Shown: positions 40,144 through 46,005 of the stretch, one piece after another | Numbering within the stretch: position 1 is the first letter of the stretch | How the letters are laid out: the number at the start of each line of letters is the position of its first letter | Origin: Mycolicibacterium canariasense | GTDB taxonomy: Bacteria; Actinomycetota; Actinomycetes; Mycobacteriales; Mycobacteriaceae | Direction of reading: 5' to 3' | Length of the DNA stretch: 48,957 nt | NCBI RefSeq assembly: GCF_002101555.1 | Contig: NZ_LQOL01000070.1 | Location: forward strand, 1 to 48,957 | Position numbers and translations under genes: made by a program | Notes under the pieces: generated by a model | What the model saw: the letters and a program-made list of their open reading frames with translations, nothing else | Told to the model about the DNA's origin: nothing | Database searches by the model: none

Positions 40144-40301
40144 GCTCCGGGACCGCCCCGCATTACGGCGTTACCCGTGGGTCCAGGACCGCCGGCCGGC
40201 CCGTGTTCGGGCACAACCTGATCACCGGCTCCAGCACACCCCTTGGCGTTCTTCTCCAAAGCGTGATAGCCGATATCGCGGTTGCATTCAGGGCATTTCA
40301 T
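40140..40301 (-). CDS. Small zinc-finger-like protein
   Basis: 53 residues from an ATG overlapping the upstream stop. MKCPECNRDIGYHALEKNAK, then GCAG and a Gly/Pro-rich tail. A CPEC zinc knuckle with H and C later. Confidence 0.6.
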   Translation of the reverse strand: MKCPECNRDIGYHALEKNAKGCAGAGDQVVPEHGPAGGPGPTGNAVMRGGPGA

Positions 40302-40903
40302 TTCGTCACCTTTCGTTGGATTCGTTGTTCTGCTTGGACCATGTCCATGACCAGCTCGGCTACATGCCCGGCATGCGCCCTCCTGGTTGACTGGGTGAAT
40401 TCCCCCCAGGCTGTCCAGGACCAGGAACACCCGGTGCAGTACCCGAACATCACCGTGGAGCGTTGATGGAATTGGTGGTAGTCGACGAGTTCCGCGATGT
40501 GGTCTAGGAGTTGGTTGGCGTCGCCCCACGGTGGGGACCCGAAGGTCTCGCCCACCGTGGGGCTGGTGTCTGCGGTATCCCCAACCACAGAACCCGAAGC
40601 CGCAGCGGCAGTGGCCGCTGCTATCGGAGCGCAATCCAGGAAGTCGTGCATCTGAGGTTCCTTGCCGCCAAGTTGGCAGCCACGGCACCAAGCTCGCCGC
40701 TCGGCGTACTTGCGCGCCCCACAGTCGGCTTCGTGGTCGTCTAGGTCGGCTGCCTGAAACGACCGGCAATCACACCCCGGAAAATCCGACGGACCCAACA
40801 CCTCCTCCTCGGCCTCGGTTTCCTGCAGCCACACCTCAGCCCGTGTCGCTTCCCGCTTCCACGACGGCTCCAACACAGAACGAAACAACCTGCACCACAT
40901 CAA
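40298..40903 (-). CDS. Phage protein with cysteine clusters
   Basis: 201 residues. FPGCDCRSFQAADLDDHEAD, CRGCQLG and MFGYCTGCSW suggest two metal sites. The middle is low-complexity Ala/Thr (IAAATAAAASG). The C-terminal helix (HAGHVAELVMDMVQAEQRI) is amphipathic. No family recognised. Confidence 0.68.
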   Translation of the reverse strand: MMWCRLFRSVLEPSWKREATRAEVWLQETEAEEEVLGPSDFPGCDCRSFQAADLDDHEADCGARKYAERRAWCRGCQLGGKEPQMHDFLDCAPIAAATAAAASGSVVGDTADTSPTVGETFGSPPWGDANQLLDHIAELVDYHQFHQRSTVMFGYCTGCSWSWTAWGEFTQSTRRAHAGHVAELVMDMVQAEQRIQRKVTK

Positions 40904-41199
40904 AACGGCCTGTAATCGGAGTAGGACTCGACGGTCTTGAAGTGCTGCTTGCAGTTAGGGCACGTCGGACCTCTGACATCGCCACGGGCAGCCGCCCGAA
41001 TTAACGATGGAAGTGCCTTGGAAAGCCACACCTGCCAGCACTTGATGCACTTAAAGAACGGTGGATGTCCCCCAGGCGGGCGTCCCGGGCATGGATGCCC
41101 CCAGCTCCGCAACTGCGCTGTGGCACCACAATCCTCGCAGGGAATGTCGTGGTCGAGGAGGTGTTCCAGGTCTGGTGTTGTCTCAACATCACGGTTCAT
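40900..41199 (-). CDS. Zinc-ribbon protein of unknown function
   Basis: 99 residues from the ATG at 41199. Three Cys pairs: CEDCGATAQ, FFKCIKCWQVW and CPNCKQHF. Two zinc sites likely. Function unknown. Confidence 0.65.
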   Translation of the reverse strand: MNRDVETTPDLEHLLDHDIPCEDCGATAQLRSWGHPCPGRPPGGHPPFFKCIKCWQVWLSKALPSLIRAAARGDVRGPTCPNCKQHFKTVESYSDYRPF

Positions 41200-41201
41200 G
41201 G

Positions 41202-41312
41202 TCACCGCCTCCCCCGAATCGAGTCGACGACCGTGGCTATCGACCATCCCACCGCGAGGATGAGGAAGAACGTGGCCACGGGATGTTCGAATACCAACTG
41301 CCAGAACGTCAT
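41202..41312 (-). CDS. 36-residue membrane peptide
   Basis: ATG overlaps the upstream stop (ATGA). One membrane helix (PVATFFLILAVGWSIATVV), then a basic end (DSIRGRR). It belongs to a run of micro-genes at 41.2-41.7 kb. Confidence 0.55.
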   Translation of the reverse strand: MTFWQLVFEHPVATFFLILAVGWSIATVVDSIRGRR

Positions 41313-41488
41313 GGTGTCTCCGTTGCGTATTGGGCTGCGTCTTCGGGATTGTGGAAGAACAGGTAGGGGTGCCAGTTCCGTCTAGTTCTGCGGGATAGGA
41401 CCCATTGGTTGTGTTCCGGTGATATGAGCCATTGCCCGTCACGGGATGTCCAGGAGTAGCCATGACACACCCACAACGCCGGGTTCAT
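41309..41488 (-). CDS. Small protein of unknown function
   Basis: 59 residues from the ATG at 41488 (CHGYSWTSRDGQWLISPEHN, then a basic middle). Overlaps neighbours by four bases on each side. Confidence 0.55.
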   Translation of the reverse strand: MNPALWVCHGYSWTSRDGQWLISPEHNQWVLSRRTRRNWHPYLFFHNPEDAAQYATETP

Positions 41489-41592
41489 TGGATTACTCCT
41501 GGGTATAGGTAGGTGTTGTAAACCCAGTAGGCGGTCACCCAGAAGGCGGACGGGCCGTACATCGCCAGCATGTACAGCAGCCGGGTTTTCAT
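41485..41592 (-). CDS. 35-residue membrane peptide
   Basis: MKTRLLYMLAMYGPSAFWVT, then aromatic-rich AYWVYNTYLYPG. ATGA overlaps at both ends. Probably a single membrane span. Confidence 0.5.
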   Translation of the reverse strand: MKTRLLYMLAMYGPSAFWVTAYWVYNTYLYPGVIQ

Positions 41593-41735
41593 CGGGGTCT
41601 CCAGAGTTCGTCTGGCCAGGCATCCGGTCCCGGCCAGGTATCACACTTCGATTCCATATCCCGCCACGCCTCCCCAAGAATCCACCGCACGGACAGAGCC
41701 AGCGCCGCAGCACCGGCCACAACGAGCGCGGTCAT
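41589..41735 (-). CDS. 48-residue membrane-anchored protein
   Basis: ATG overlaps the upstream stop. N-terminal helix ALVVAGAAALALSVRWILG, then a Trp/Pro-rich soluble tail (WPGPDAWPDELWRPR). Likely a small anchored protein. Confidence 0.55.
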   Translation of the reverse strand: MTALVVAGAAALALSVRWILGEAWRDMESKCDTWPGPDAWPDELWRPR

Positions 41736-41962
41736 ATCTGCCTCCCGTTGCATGCCTTCGCTACCGCAGTCGCCAACACCGAATCCCGTGCAGCAGCCGC
41801 AGCTTTCAAAGCGTCGTTCTCGACGGTCAACTCCTCCACCTGTGCCCGCAACGCCATGTTCTCCTGATCCACAACAGCGAAATCCCGGAGAAGGACAGCG
41901 TGCTCGGATTGCAGTTCATCCAACCGGCGGAAAGCCCCGGCCGTCGAAAGAGCGTCACTCAT
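41732..41962 (-). CDS. Coiled-coil protein
   Basis: 76 residues from the ATG at 41962. LDELQSEHAVLLRDFAVVDQ and MALRAQVEELTVENDALKAA are leucine heptads, so it probably dimerises. Function unknown. Confidence 0.6.
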   Translation of the reverse strand: MSDALSTAGAFRRLDELQSEHAVLLRDFAVVDQENMALRAQVEELTVENDALKAAAAARDSVLATAVAKACNGRQI

Positions 41963-42081
41963 CGGACTACCTGCTTCCGGATCAACCCGCACCGCTCACA
42001 AACCGCCGTGTCAGCCCGCACCAGATCCACCTTGAAGCGGTGCCCCGATGAATCGATACATGCAGGGAGTTGGACATACAT
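41959..42081 (-). CDS. Small protein overlapping the preceding gene
   Basis: 40 residues from an ATG inside the 42011-42184 gene, in another frame. Sequence (MYVQLPACIDSSGHRFKVDL, then AVCERCGLIRKQVV) has a Cys pair, looks protein-like, and ends in an ATGA overlap with the next gene. Overlap of about 70 bases is unusual here. Confidence 0.5.
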   Translation of the reverse strand: MYVQLPACIDSSGHRFKVDLVRADTAVCERCGLIRKQVVR

Positions 42082-42184
42082 ATGGAGGTTGGTTACACCA
42101 GAAGCCCACGTATCCGGGGGCGTTGGCTTCGTGCATAACGCCCGTGCAGAAGCACGGCATTCCTTCGTTGGGGCACCTGCTCAT
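42011..42184 (-). CDS. Small cysteine-rich protein
   Basis: 57 residues from the ATG at 42184. CPNEGMPCFCTGVMHEANAP and CNQPPYVCPTPCMYRF: eight cysteines, probably metal-binding or disulphide-rich. ATGA overlap with the upstream gene. Confidence 0.55.
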   Translation of the reverse strand: MSRCPNEGMPCFCTGVMHEANAPGYVGFWCNQPPYVCPTPCMYRFIGAPLQGGSGAG

Positions 42185-42435
42185 TTCGAGGCTTCTTTCT
42201 TGCCAGCCTCGTATCCCCGCCGATAGTCTTCGGCTCGGTTCCTCTGTTCGTGCGCGTTCAGCGCAGCCATCACATCGGCGAGGGACCAGTCCGTTGCGTA
42301 CTCCCGTAGCCGATCCGTGAACACTCCGATGAGGATGTGCCCGTGGGCATCCCGACGCACGAGACTGATTCCGCCATAGCCCGGTTTCAGCCACAGCTCG
42401 GATCCCAACTGGACCAGTTCCGTGCTGGTGCTCAT
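42181..42435 (-). CDS. Phage protein of unknown function
   Basis: 84 residues. Beta-rich N-terminal half (ELWLKPGYGGISLVRRDAHG) and a helical C-terminal half (DVMAALNAHEQRNRAEDYRR). ATGA overlaps on both sides. Confidence 0.65.
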   Translation of the reverse strand: MSTSTELVQLGSELWLKPGYGGISLVRRDAHGHILIGVFTDRLREYATDWSLADVMAALNAHEQRNRAEDYRRGYEAGKKEASK

Positions 42436-42524
42436 GCTTTGTGTCCGTTCTTTGATGTGTATAGGGGTTGTCTGGGTTTAGGCCAGTGCTGAACCTTCGG
42501 GCGGGGACGCGCGTGCCAACTCAT
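42432..42524 (-). CDS. 30-residue basic peptide
   Basis: MSWHARPRPKVQHWPKPRQP and a short basic tail. Overlaps the previous stop and next start by four bases each. Low certainty because of length. Confidence 0.42.
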   Translation of the reverse strand: MSWHARPRPKVQHWPKPRQPLYTSKNGHKA

Positions 42525-42697
42525 GACGCCACCAGATAGGCGATGCCCCAACAGATCGCCGCGACGCTGGCGGCAAAGACGACAGCCAGGCCCAACGCCT
42601 CGAAGAACGCTTCTGCGTCTTCGTGGATCAAGTACCAGATGAAGGCCAGTATCGGTACCGCCCCCAGCAGTATCGCTGCCACAGCGAGCACGCTCAT
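42521..42697 (-). CDS. Small membrane protein
   Basis: 58 residues from the ATG at 42697. Two membrane segments: VLAVAAILLGAVPILAFIWY and LGLAVVFAASVAAICWGIAY, split by an acidic loop (HEDAEAFFEA). Possibly a small inner-membrane or superinfection-related protein, but nothing proves it. Confidence 0.65.
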   Translation of the reverse strand: MSVLAVAAILLGAVPILAFIWYLIHEDAEAFFEALGLAVVFAASVAAICWGIAYLVAS

Positions 42698-42939
42698 GAT
42701 GCACCGCCCCTGTGGTCCCACAGCACAACACCCGCCACCAACACCACCACCGAGACACCCACCCACAACGTCGGAAACCCCGACCGTGTGTGCCCGGACA
42801 GCAACTGCACCAACGCACTACCCAACACACACCCCGCCACTACGGCGAGGATGAGTTCGGTGAGGTGGTGTCGGTGATGCCGCCGACAATCACGGGACAG
42901 TTGAGCACGCAGATCCTGGACCTGATCGCCGCTCATCAC
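42694..42939 (-). CDS. Membrane protein of unknown function
   Basis: 81 residues; charged, His-rich N-terminus (RRHHRHHLTE) and two membrane helices (LILAVVAGCVLGSALVQLL and WVGVSVVVLVAGVVLW). ATGA overlap with the upstream gene. Confidence 0.65.
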   Translation of the reverse strand: MMSGDQVQDLRAQLSRDCRRHHRHHLTELILAVVAGCVLGSALVQLLSGHTRSGFPTLWVGVSVVVLVAGVVLWDHRGGAS

Positions 42940-43139
42940 GACGCCCTCGGCTCAATCGTGGGAAGCCGGTCCGCATAGCGGTCCAACTCGCGCCGGTCGA
43001 TAACCGTCCGGCGACCATCTTTCTTGGCGCACAACACACCAGAAGCAATGAGGCGGTCGATTTCACTGAGCGACTTATCCAGGTAGATACCGGCGTCCTT
43101 GCGGGAGAACAGGCGCCGCTTGCTGTCTTCGGCGCTCAT
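42936..43139 (-). CDS. Excisionase-like small HTH protein
   Basis: 67 residues from the ATG at 43139; the longer frame upstream is repeat tract. SRKDAGIYLDKSLSEIDRLI followed by ASGVLCAKKDGRRTVIDRRE is the winged-helix pattern of Xis/MerR-like proteins that help excise prophages. It is remote from the integrase but near the immunity region. Confidence 0.7.
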   Translation of the reverse strand: MSAEDSKRRLFSRKDAGIYLDKSLSEIDRLIASGVLCAKKDGRRTVIDRRELDRYADRLPTIEPRAS

Positions 43140-43354
43140 GAGCGGGCCGCCTGCCTGCCTAGCCATGCCTCGCCATACCGTGACGTGCCTGGCCATGCGG
43201 AACCTCGACTGGCCCCGACAGGACTGGCCTGCCGCGACACGCCACGCCTAGACGGAACGAACCACACCAATCCATGCCAAGTAGTGCCTGCCAAACCATG
43301 CCCAGCCACACCAAGCGCATCCATGCCACGCCCTCCCCAGCCTGCCGTTCTCAT
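43136..43354 (-). CDS. Pentanucleotide-repeat ORF (Gly/Trp/Arg-rich)
   Basis: 72 residues made almost entirely of a 5-bp periodic tract. It overlaps both neighbours by ATGA. The product (WGGRGMDALGVAGHGLAGTT and so on) is Gly-, Trp-, Arg- and Ala-rich, and no fold is evident. Translation may matter more than the protein; see findings. Confidence 0.5.
   Translation of the reverse strand: MRTAGWGGRGMDALGVAGHGLAGTTWHGLVWFVPSRRGVSRQASPVGASRGSAWPGTSRYGEAWLGRQAARS
43140..43350 (-). repeat. Degenerate 5-bp periodic repeat tract
   Basis: Minus strand reads as units like GCATG, GCCAG, GCACG, TCACG, GTATG, GCGAG, GCATG, GCTAG with a G at every fifth base through most of the tract; the consensus is near GGCAT/GGCNN. 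Because 5 and 3 share no factor, each frame reads much the same amino acids. Longest in the right half (about 43140-43230). Confidence 0.8.
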
Positions 43355-43824
43355 GAGGCCAGCTCCGCGGCCTCACTGCGCACCCAGGAGATGTAGTCCT
43401 CCAGGTGCCCGTACTTGCGTTTCAGGTCAGCGATCTCGCGCTTGAAAGCCTGCTGCAGGATCCTCGTCGCCAACTCGTCCTGGACGATCTCATCGGTCGG
43501 GACATACCCCGCCCGCTCCGCTTCCCCTGACTCTCGGAGGGAATGGAACGCCCTGATGTGTTTCCGCTCACCGGTCTTGTTATCAGAGAAGGTGATCCGC
43601 ACCGACCTGATCAACTCTGCGGCCTGCGTGCGCCGATACGCCTCCCCCGCAACCGCGTCATCCCACTCAAACCGGTGATGTAGTTCCGACGTTTCCGGCC
43701 TCGCCTCATCCACAACGATCTGCGGAGTCAGCTCACCGTTCTTCTCATCTGCCGCGCCTTGACATACCTCGCCTGGACAAGCCCTGCCCGACCCGGCCAA
43801 ACCCGGCCCAGCCTGCCGAGTCAT
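43351..43824 (-). CDS. Phage protein with repeat-derived N-terminus
   Basis: 157 residues. The first 25 (TRQAGPGLAGSGRACPGEVC) come from a 5-bp repeat tract and are unlike the rest. The body is charged and helical (RFEWDDAVAGEAYRRTQAAE, VQDELATRILQQAFKREIAD) and looks like a soluble phage protein. The start overlaps the antirepressor stop by four bases. A true start further downstream is possible. Function unknown. Confidence 0.68.
   Translation of the reverse strand: MTRQAGPGLAGSGRACPGEVCQGAADEKNGELTPQIVVDEARPETSELHHRFEWDDAVAGEAYRRTQAAELIRSVRITFSDNKTGERKHIRAFHSLRESGEAERAGYVPTDEIVQDELATRILQQAFKREIADLKRKYGHLEDYISWVRSEAAELAS
43752..43824 (-). repeat. Second 5-bp periodic repeat tract
   Basis: Minus-strand units GGCAG, GCTGG, GCCGG, GTTTG, GCCGG, GTCGG, GCAGG, GCTTG, TCCAG, GCGAG, GTATG, TCAAG, GCGCG: about 13 units with G at each fifth base. 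It forms the 5' end of the 43351-43824 gene. Confidence 0.75.
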
Positions 43825-44513
43825 GCTGAAAACCCATCAGCCGCTAGGTCCCACACCCAGACCGGCCACGAGTTGACCTCGCCGTACAACTGGTGCTGAA
43901 CCGGATTCGGCGCGATACCGCGGCTGCGCCCGATACGACCCGCGCAGCCACCCAGCCGCTTGAGGTACGTCGTGTGCGTCGGCAGGCCATTGATCCGCGC
44001 GTACGCCAGTGCCGACAACCAGTCATGGCGGCCCTCAATCGCAGCAAGCCGATCATCGGTGCGCTGCGCGATGGCCTTTGCGTCCGCCGCATCGCGCTGC
44101 GCAGCCTCAATCTGATCCAGCGCCGCCCGCAACACGTCGAGCTGATTCATTGCCGGCGCCGCAGCCCGCTGATTGAAGTAGGCGTCGAGAGCCGCCGCGG
44201 CTTCCCTCTGGTACGCCACCAATTGCGACCTCGCGTCATCAGCGACACGACGCTCATCGATGGTCGCCAACCACATAGGGATCGTTGAGCGGTCGATGAC
44301 GGTTGTCTGGTAGTTCTTCCCGTCGCCAGCAGTCATGGTCGTGACTGCCATAACTGCCCATGACCTGCCCTTGAGGCGCTTCAACTGGGCGGAGTAGTCG
44401 ATACCGAGCGTCTCGCACATCGGCTTCAGCGCCGCCCACTGATTGCCGTTGAACTCAGTGGCCATGAGGTCGTCGGCTCCGGGAACGGGAACACATACCA
44501 GTTCGGTGGTCAT
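43821..44513 (-). CDS. Phage antirepressor
   Basis: 230 residues. The N-terminal 110 (GNQWAALKPMCETLGIDYSA, SWAVMAVTTM, TTVIDRSTIPMWLATIDERR) match the P22 antirepressor N-terminal (P22_AR_N) pattern. The middle is coiled-coil, and the C-terminal part (LSALAYARINGLPTHTTYLK, RLGGCAGRIGRSRGI) looks like a DNA- or protein-binding domain of antirepressors. It overlaps the Cro-like gene by four bases, so it belongs to the lytic operon. Confidence 0.85.
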   Translation of the reverse strand: MTTELVCVPVPGADDLMATEFNGNQWAALKPMCETLGIDYSAQLKRLKGRSWAVMAVTTMTAGDGKNYQTTVIDRSTIPMWLATIDERRVADDARSQLVAYQREAAAALDAYFNQRAAAPAMNQLDVLRAALDQIEAAQRDAADAKAIAQRTDDRLAAIEGRHDWLSALAYARINGLPTHTTYLKRLGGCAGRIGRSRGIAPNPVQHQLYGEVNSWPVWVWDLAADGFSA

Positions 44514-44743
44514 GCGACAGCCCCCTTCTGCTCAATGGGGCGCTCTAGAACGGAAACGGGCACCTTCAGTGCGACGGCGAGCTTCTTGGTCACGGTGGCG
44601 TTAGGCCAGCGGTCTCCGTTCTCCAGCTGGGAGAGATAAGGAGCCGAGATGGTGCTGGCTTTGGAGAGTTCAGCCGAGGACCAACCGGTGCGTTCTCGGA
44701 TGACGCGAAGCTCCTGCCATACCCCGTAGCTCTTCTTGGACAT
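44510..44743 (-). CDS. Cro-like HTH regulator
   Basis: 77 residues, a single XRE helix-turn-helix (ELRVIRERTGWSSAELSKAS, SAPYLSQLENGDRWPN, about 11-50) and a short tail. First gene of the long minus-strand chain, opposite the repressor-like gene: the arrangement of a cro/repressor switch. It may set lytic growth by repressing the divergent promoter. Confidence 0.82.
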   Translation of the reverse strand: MSKKSYGVWQELRVIRERTGWSSAELSKASTISAPYLSQLENGDRWPNATVTKKLAVALKVPVSVLERPIEQKGAVA

Positions 44744-44806
44744 GTTGCAAACCGTACTGCGAACAAGTGCAAACCGCAAGTGTTTGCGCGAACTTTCTGC
44801 CAACAT

Positions 44807-44822
44807 TGCGCTGACCTGCGGT
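44807..44822 (+). repeat. Operator-like 16-mer shared with terminase promoter
   Basis: TGCGCTGACCTGCGGT is identical to 24155-24170. It would lie between the -35 and -10 of the weak plus-strand promoter candidate here. Confidence 0.75.
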
Positions 44823-44886
44823 GTTCGATAACTACATCGGCGTGATTGCAAAGAATCCGGCGGGTGCAACGGGTGGACTTTGCACC

Positions 44887-44902
44887 TGTTCGCAGGCGAA
44901 CA
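44887..44902. promoter_or_regulatory. Dyad operator TGTTCGC-AG-GCGAACA
   Basis: A perfect seven-base dyad with a two-base centre, eight bases before the GTG of the repressor-like gene. Typical size of an HTH dimer site; probably autoregulatory. Confidence 0.65.
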
Positions 44903-44910
44903 TTGGCGGC

Positions 44911-45714
44911 GTGGAAGAGGAACGGGTTCGCGAAGACTGGCCATTTGGACCAGCGCTGCGGCGTCACCGCGAAGAAGCTGGTTTGTCGCAGCGCGAAGCC
45001 TCCCGGCGGACCGCGACAGTAACCGGCGGCAAGCCGGTCGTGAGTGCCGGCCGCTGGAAGCAGTTGGAAACTGGATGGCAGAAAAACAAGGGCCTATTGA
45101 TCCCGATCGGCACCACCCCGGCGACGGTGTGCGCCGCAGCGAAGGCCGTTGGCTGGGACCGTGACGAAGCGCTGCAAACCGCTGGCTTCGACGTGGACGC
45201 AGACTCCCAGCCCGCACCCACCGACTGGGAGTCCTTTTATGGAGCCCCGCTGTCCCCTGCGGCGCTCAGCATCGAAGGACACCGCCACGTCGCACAGCAC
45301 ACCTGGGAAGCGGCGAGGAACCTTACCGAGGTAGTACTCGAAGACCCGACACCACGCCCCCAATTACTGATCGCAACCAGGCTGGCCATTCATGTCATCA
45401 ACAGCATGATCGTCCAGCGACTGTTGGAGAGCCCGTACGTCGTCGAGTTGGGTCCAGAACTCCAGAACCTGTATGCCGACCTGATCCACCAAACCGAGAA
45501 ACTGACAGGAGCTGAAAGCCATGAAGTACCTGCTACTCAAGCCGCGGAATCGCCAGCATCGCCGGAAGGCAACAAAGTCAAGGAGGTGCTAGTCGTCGCG
45601 GACCAGGTGGATGACGGAGCCACCATCGACGCCGATGTTGGAACGAAGGCGGATGACCCGGGAGTGGACGGGGCAAAGGACGGCGAGGAGGGCCATGACC
45701 TCCCGGGTGCTTAG
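44911..45714 (+). CDS. Immunity repressor candidate (HTH)
   Basis: 267 residues from a GTG at 44911; the open frame extends to 44821, but that part covers the operators. Residues 13-56 (GPALRRHREEAGLSQREASR ... GRWKQLETGWQ) are an XRE-like helix-turn-helix. The centre is helical (VINSMIVQRLLESPYVVELG), and the last 65 residues are acidic and low in complexity. It is the only plus-strand gene of the phage part, divergent from the Cro-like gene. The last 126 bases overlap the gene on the opposite strand. Confidence 0.72.
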   Translation: MEEERVREDWPFGPALRRHREEAGLSQREASRRTATVTGGKPVVSAGRWKQLETGWQKNKGLLIPIGTTPATVCAAAKAVGWDRDEALQTAGFDVDADSQPAPTDWESFYGAPLSPAALSIEGHRHVAQHTWEAARNLTEVVLEDPTPRPQLLIATRLAIHVINSMIVQRLLESPYVVELGPELQNLYADLIHQTEKLTGAESHEVPATQAAESPASPEGNKVKEVLVVADQVDDGATIDADVGTKADDPGVDGAKDGEEGHDLPGA

Positions 45715-45870
45715 GTCGTCGTACCGGATCCGGGAGAGCACTTCTTTCAGTTCCCAGCGAACGTGTGCGTCGAGGTTAGCCTCGCCTTCCTCGTCCGGCA
45801 TGAGTGCGAGCGCTGCTTCGATCTGGCTGCCGTATGGCGCTGGGGGCCTGTCTGATTCGTTCTGGAGCAC
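45589..45870 (-). CDS. Small protein between integrase and repressor
   Basis: 93 residues from a GTG with GGGGAGGG eight bases upstream. Helical, acidic N-terminal half (GSQIEAALALMPDEEGEANL) and DDLSTREVMALLAVLCPVHS. No domain recognised. It lies 131 bases after the integrase, so it may be read with it. Its 3' end overlaps the repressor gene antisense. Confidence 0.62.
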   Translation of the reverse strand: MLQNESDRPPAPYGSQIEAALALMPDEEGEANLDAHVRWELKEVLSRIRYDDLSTREVMALLAVLCPVHSRVIRLRSNIGVDGGSVIHLVRDD

Positions 45871-45994
45871 AGGCGTAGCCCTCCCCTGTAAAGGACTTTC
45901 CCCGGCCCACGCAGTGAACTGTAATTGACATCACAGGCAAATTCCAGAAAACGGACGACGCGTGTCCTCAACCTCTGGTAGAGGCTCAGGCTGG

Positions 45995-46005
45995 CCGCAG
46001 GTCAG
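45995..46005 (-). repeat. CTGACCTGCGG core copy at the end of int
   Basis: Minus strand CTGACCTGCGG just at the integrase stop, oriented with transcription. Another copy (31070-31080) lies inside the replication gene. Confidence 0.5.

Larger units (their letters stand above)
44744..44910. promoter_or_regulatory. Immunity intergenic region with operator-like dyads
   Basis: 167 bases between the divergent regulators. It contains repeats of GCAAAC and CGGTTTGCA (two close copies before the Cro-like start), a dyad GCAAAC-N7-GTTTGC (44769-44787), a perfect TGTTCGC-AG-GCGAACA dyad at 44887-44902, and the 16-mer TGCGCTGACCTGCGGT (44807-44822) shared with the terminase promoter region. Weak promoter candidate for the repressor gene: TTGCGC at 44806-44811 with GATAAC at 44827-44832 (spacing 15). 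Confidence 0.7.
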
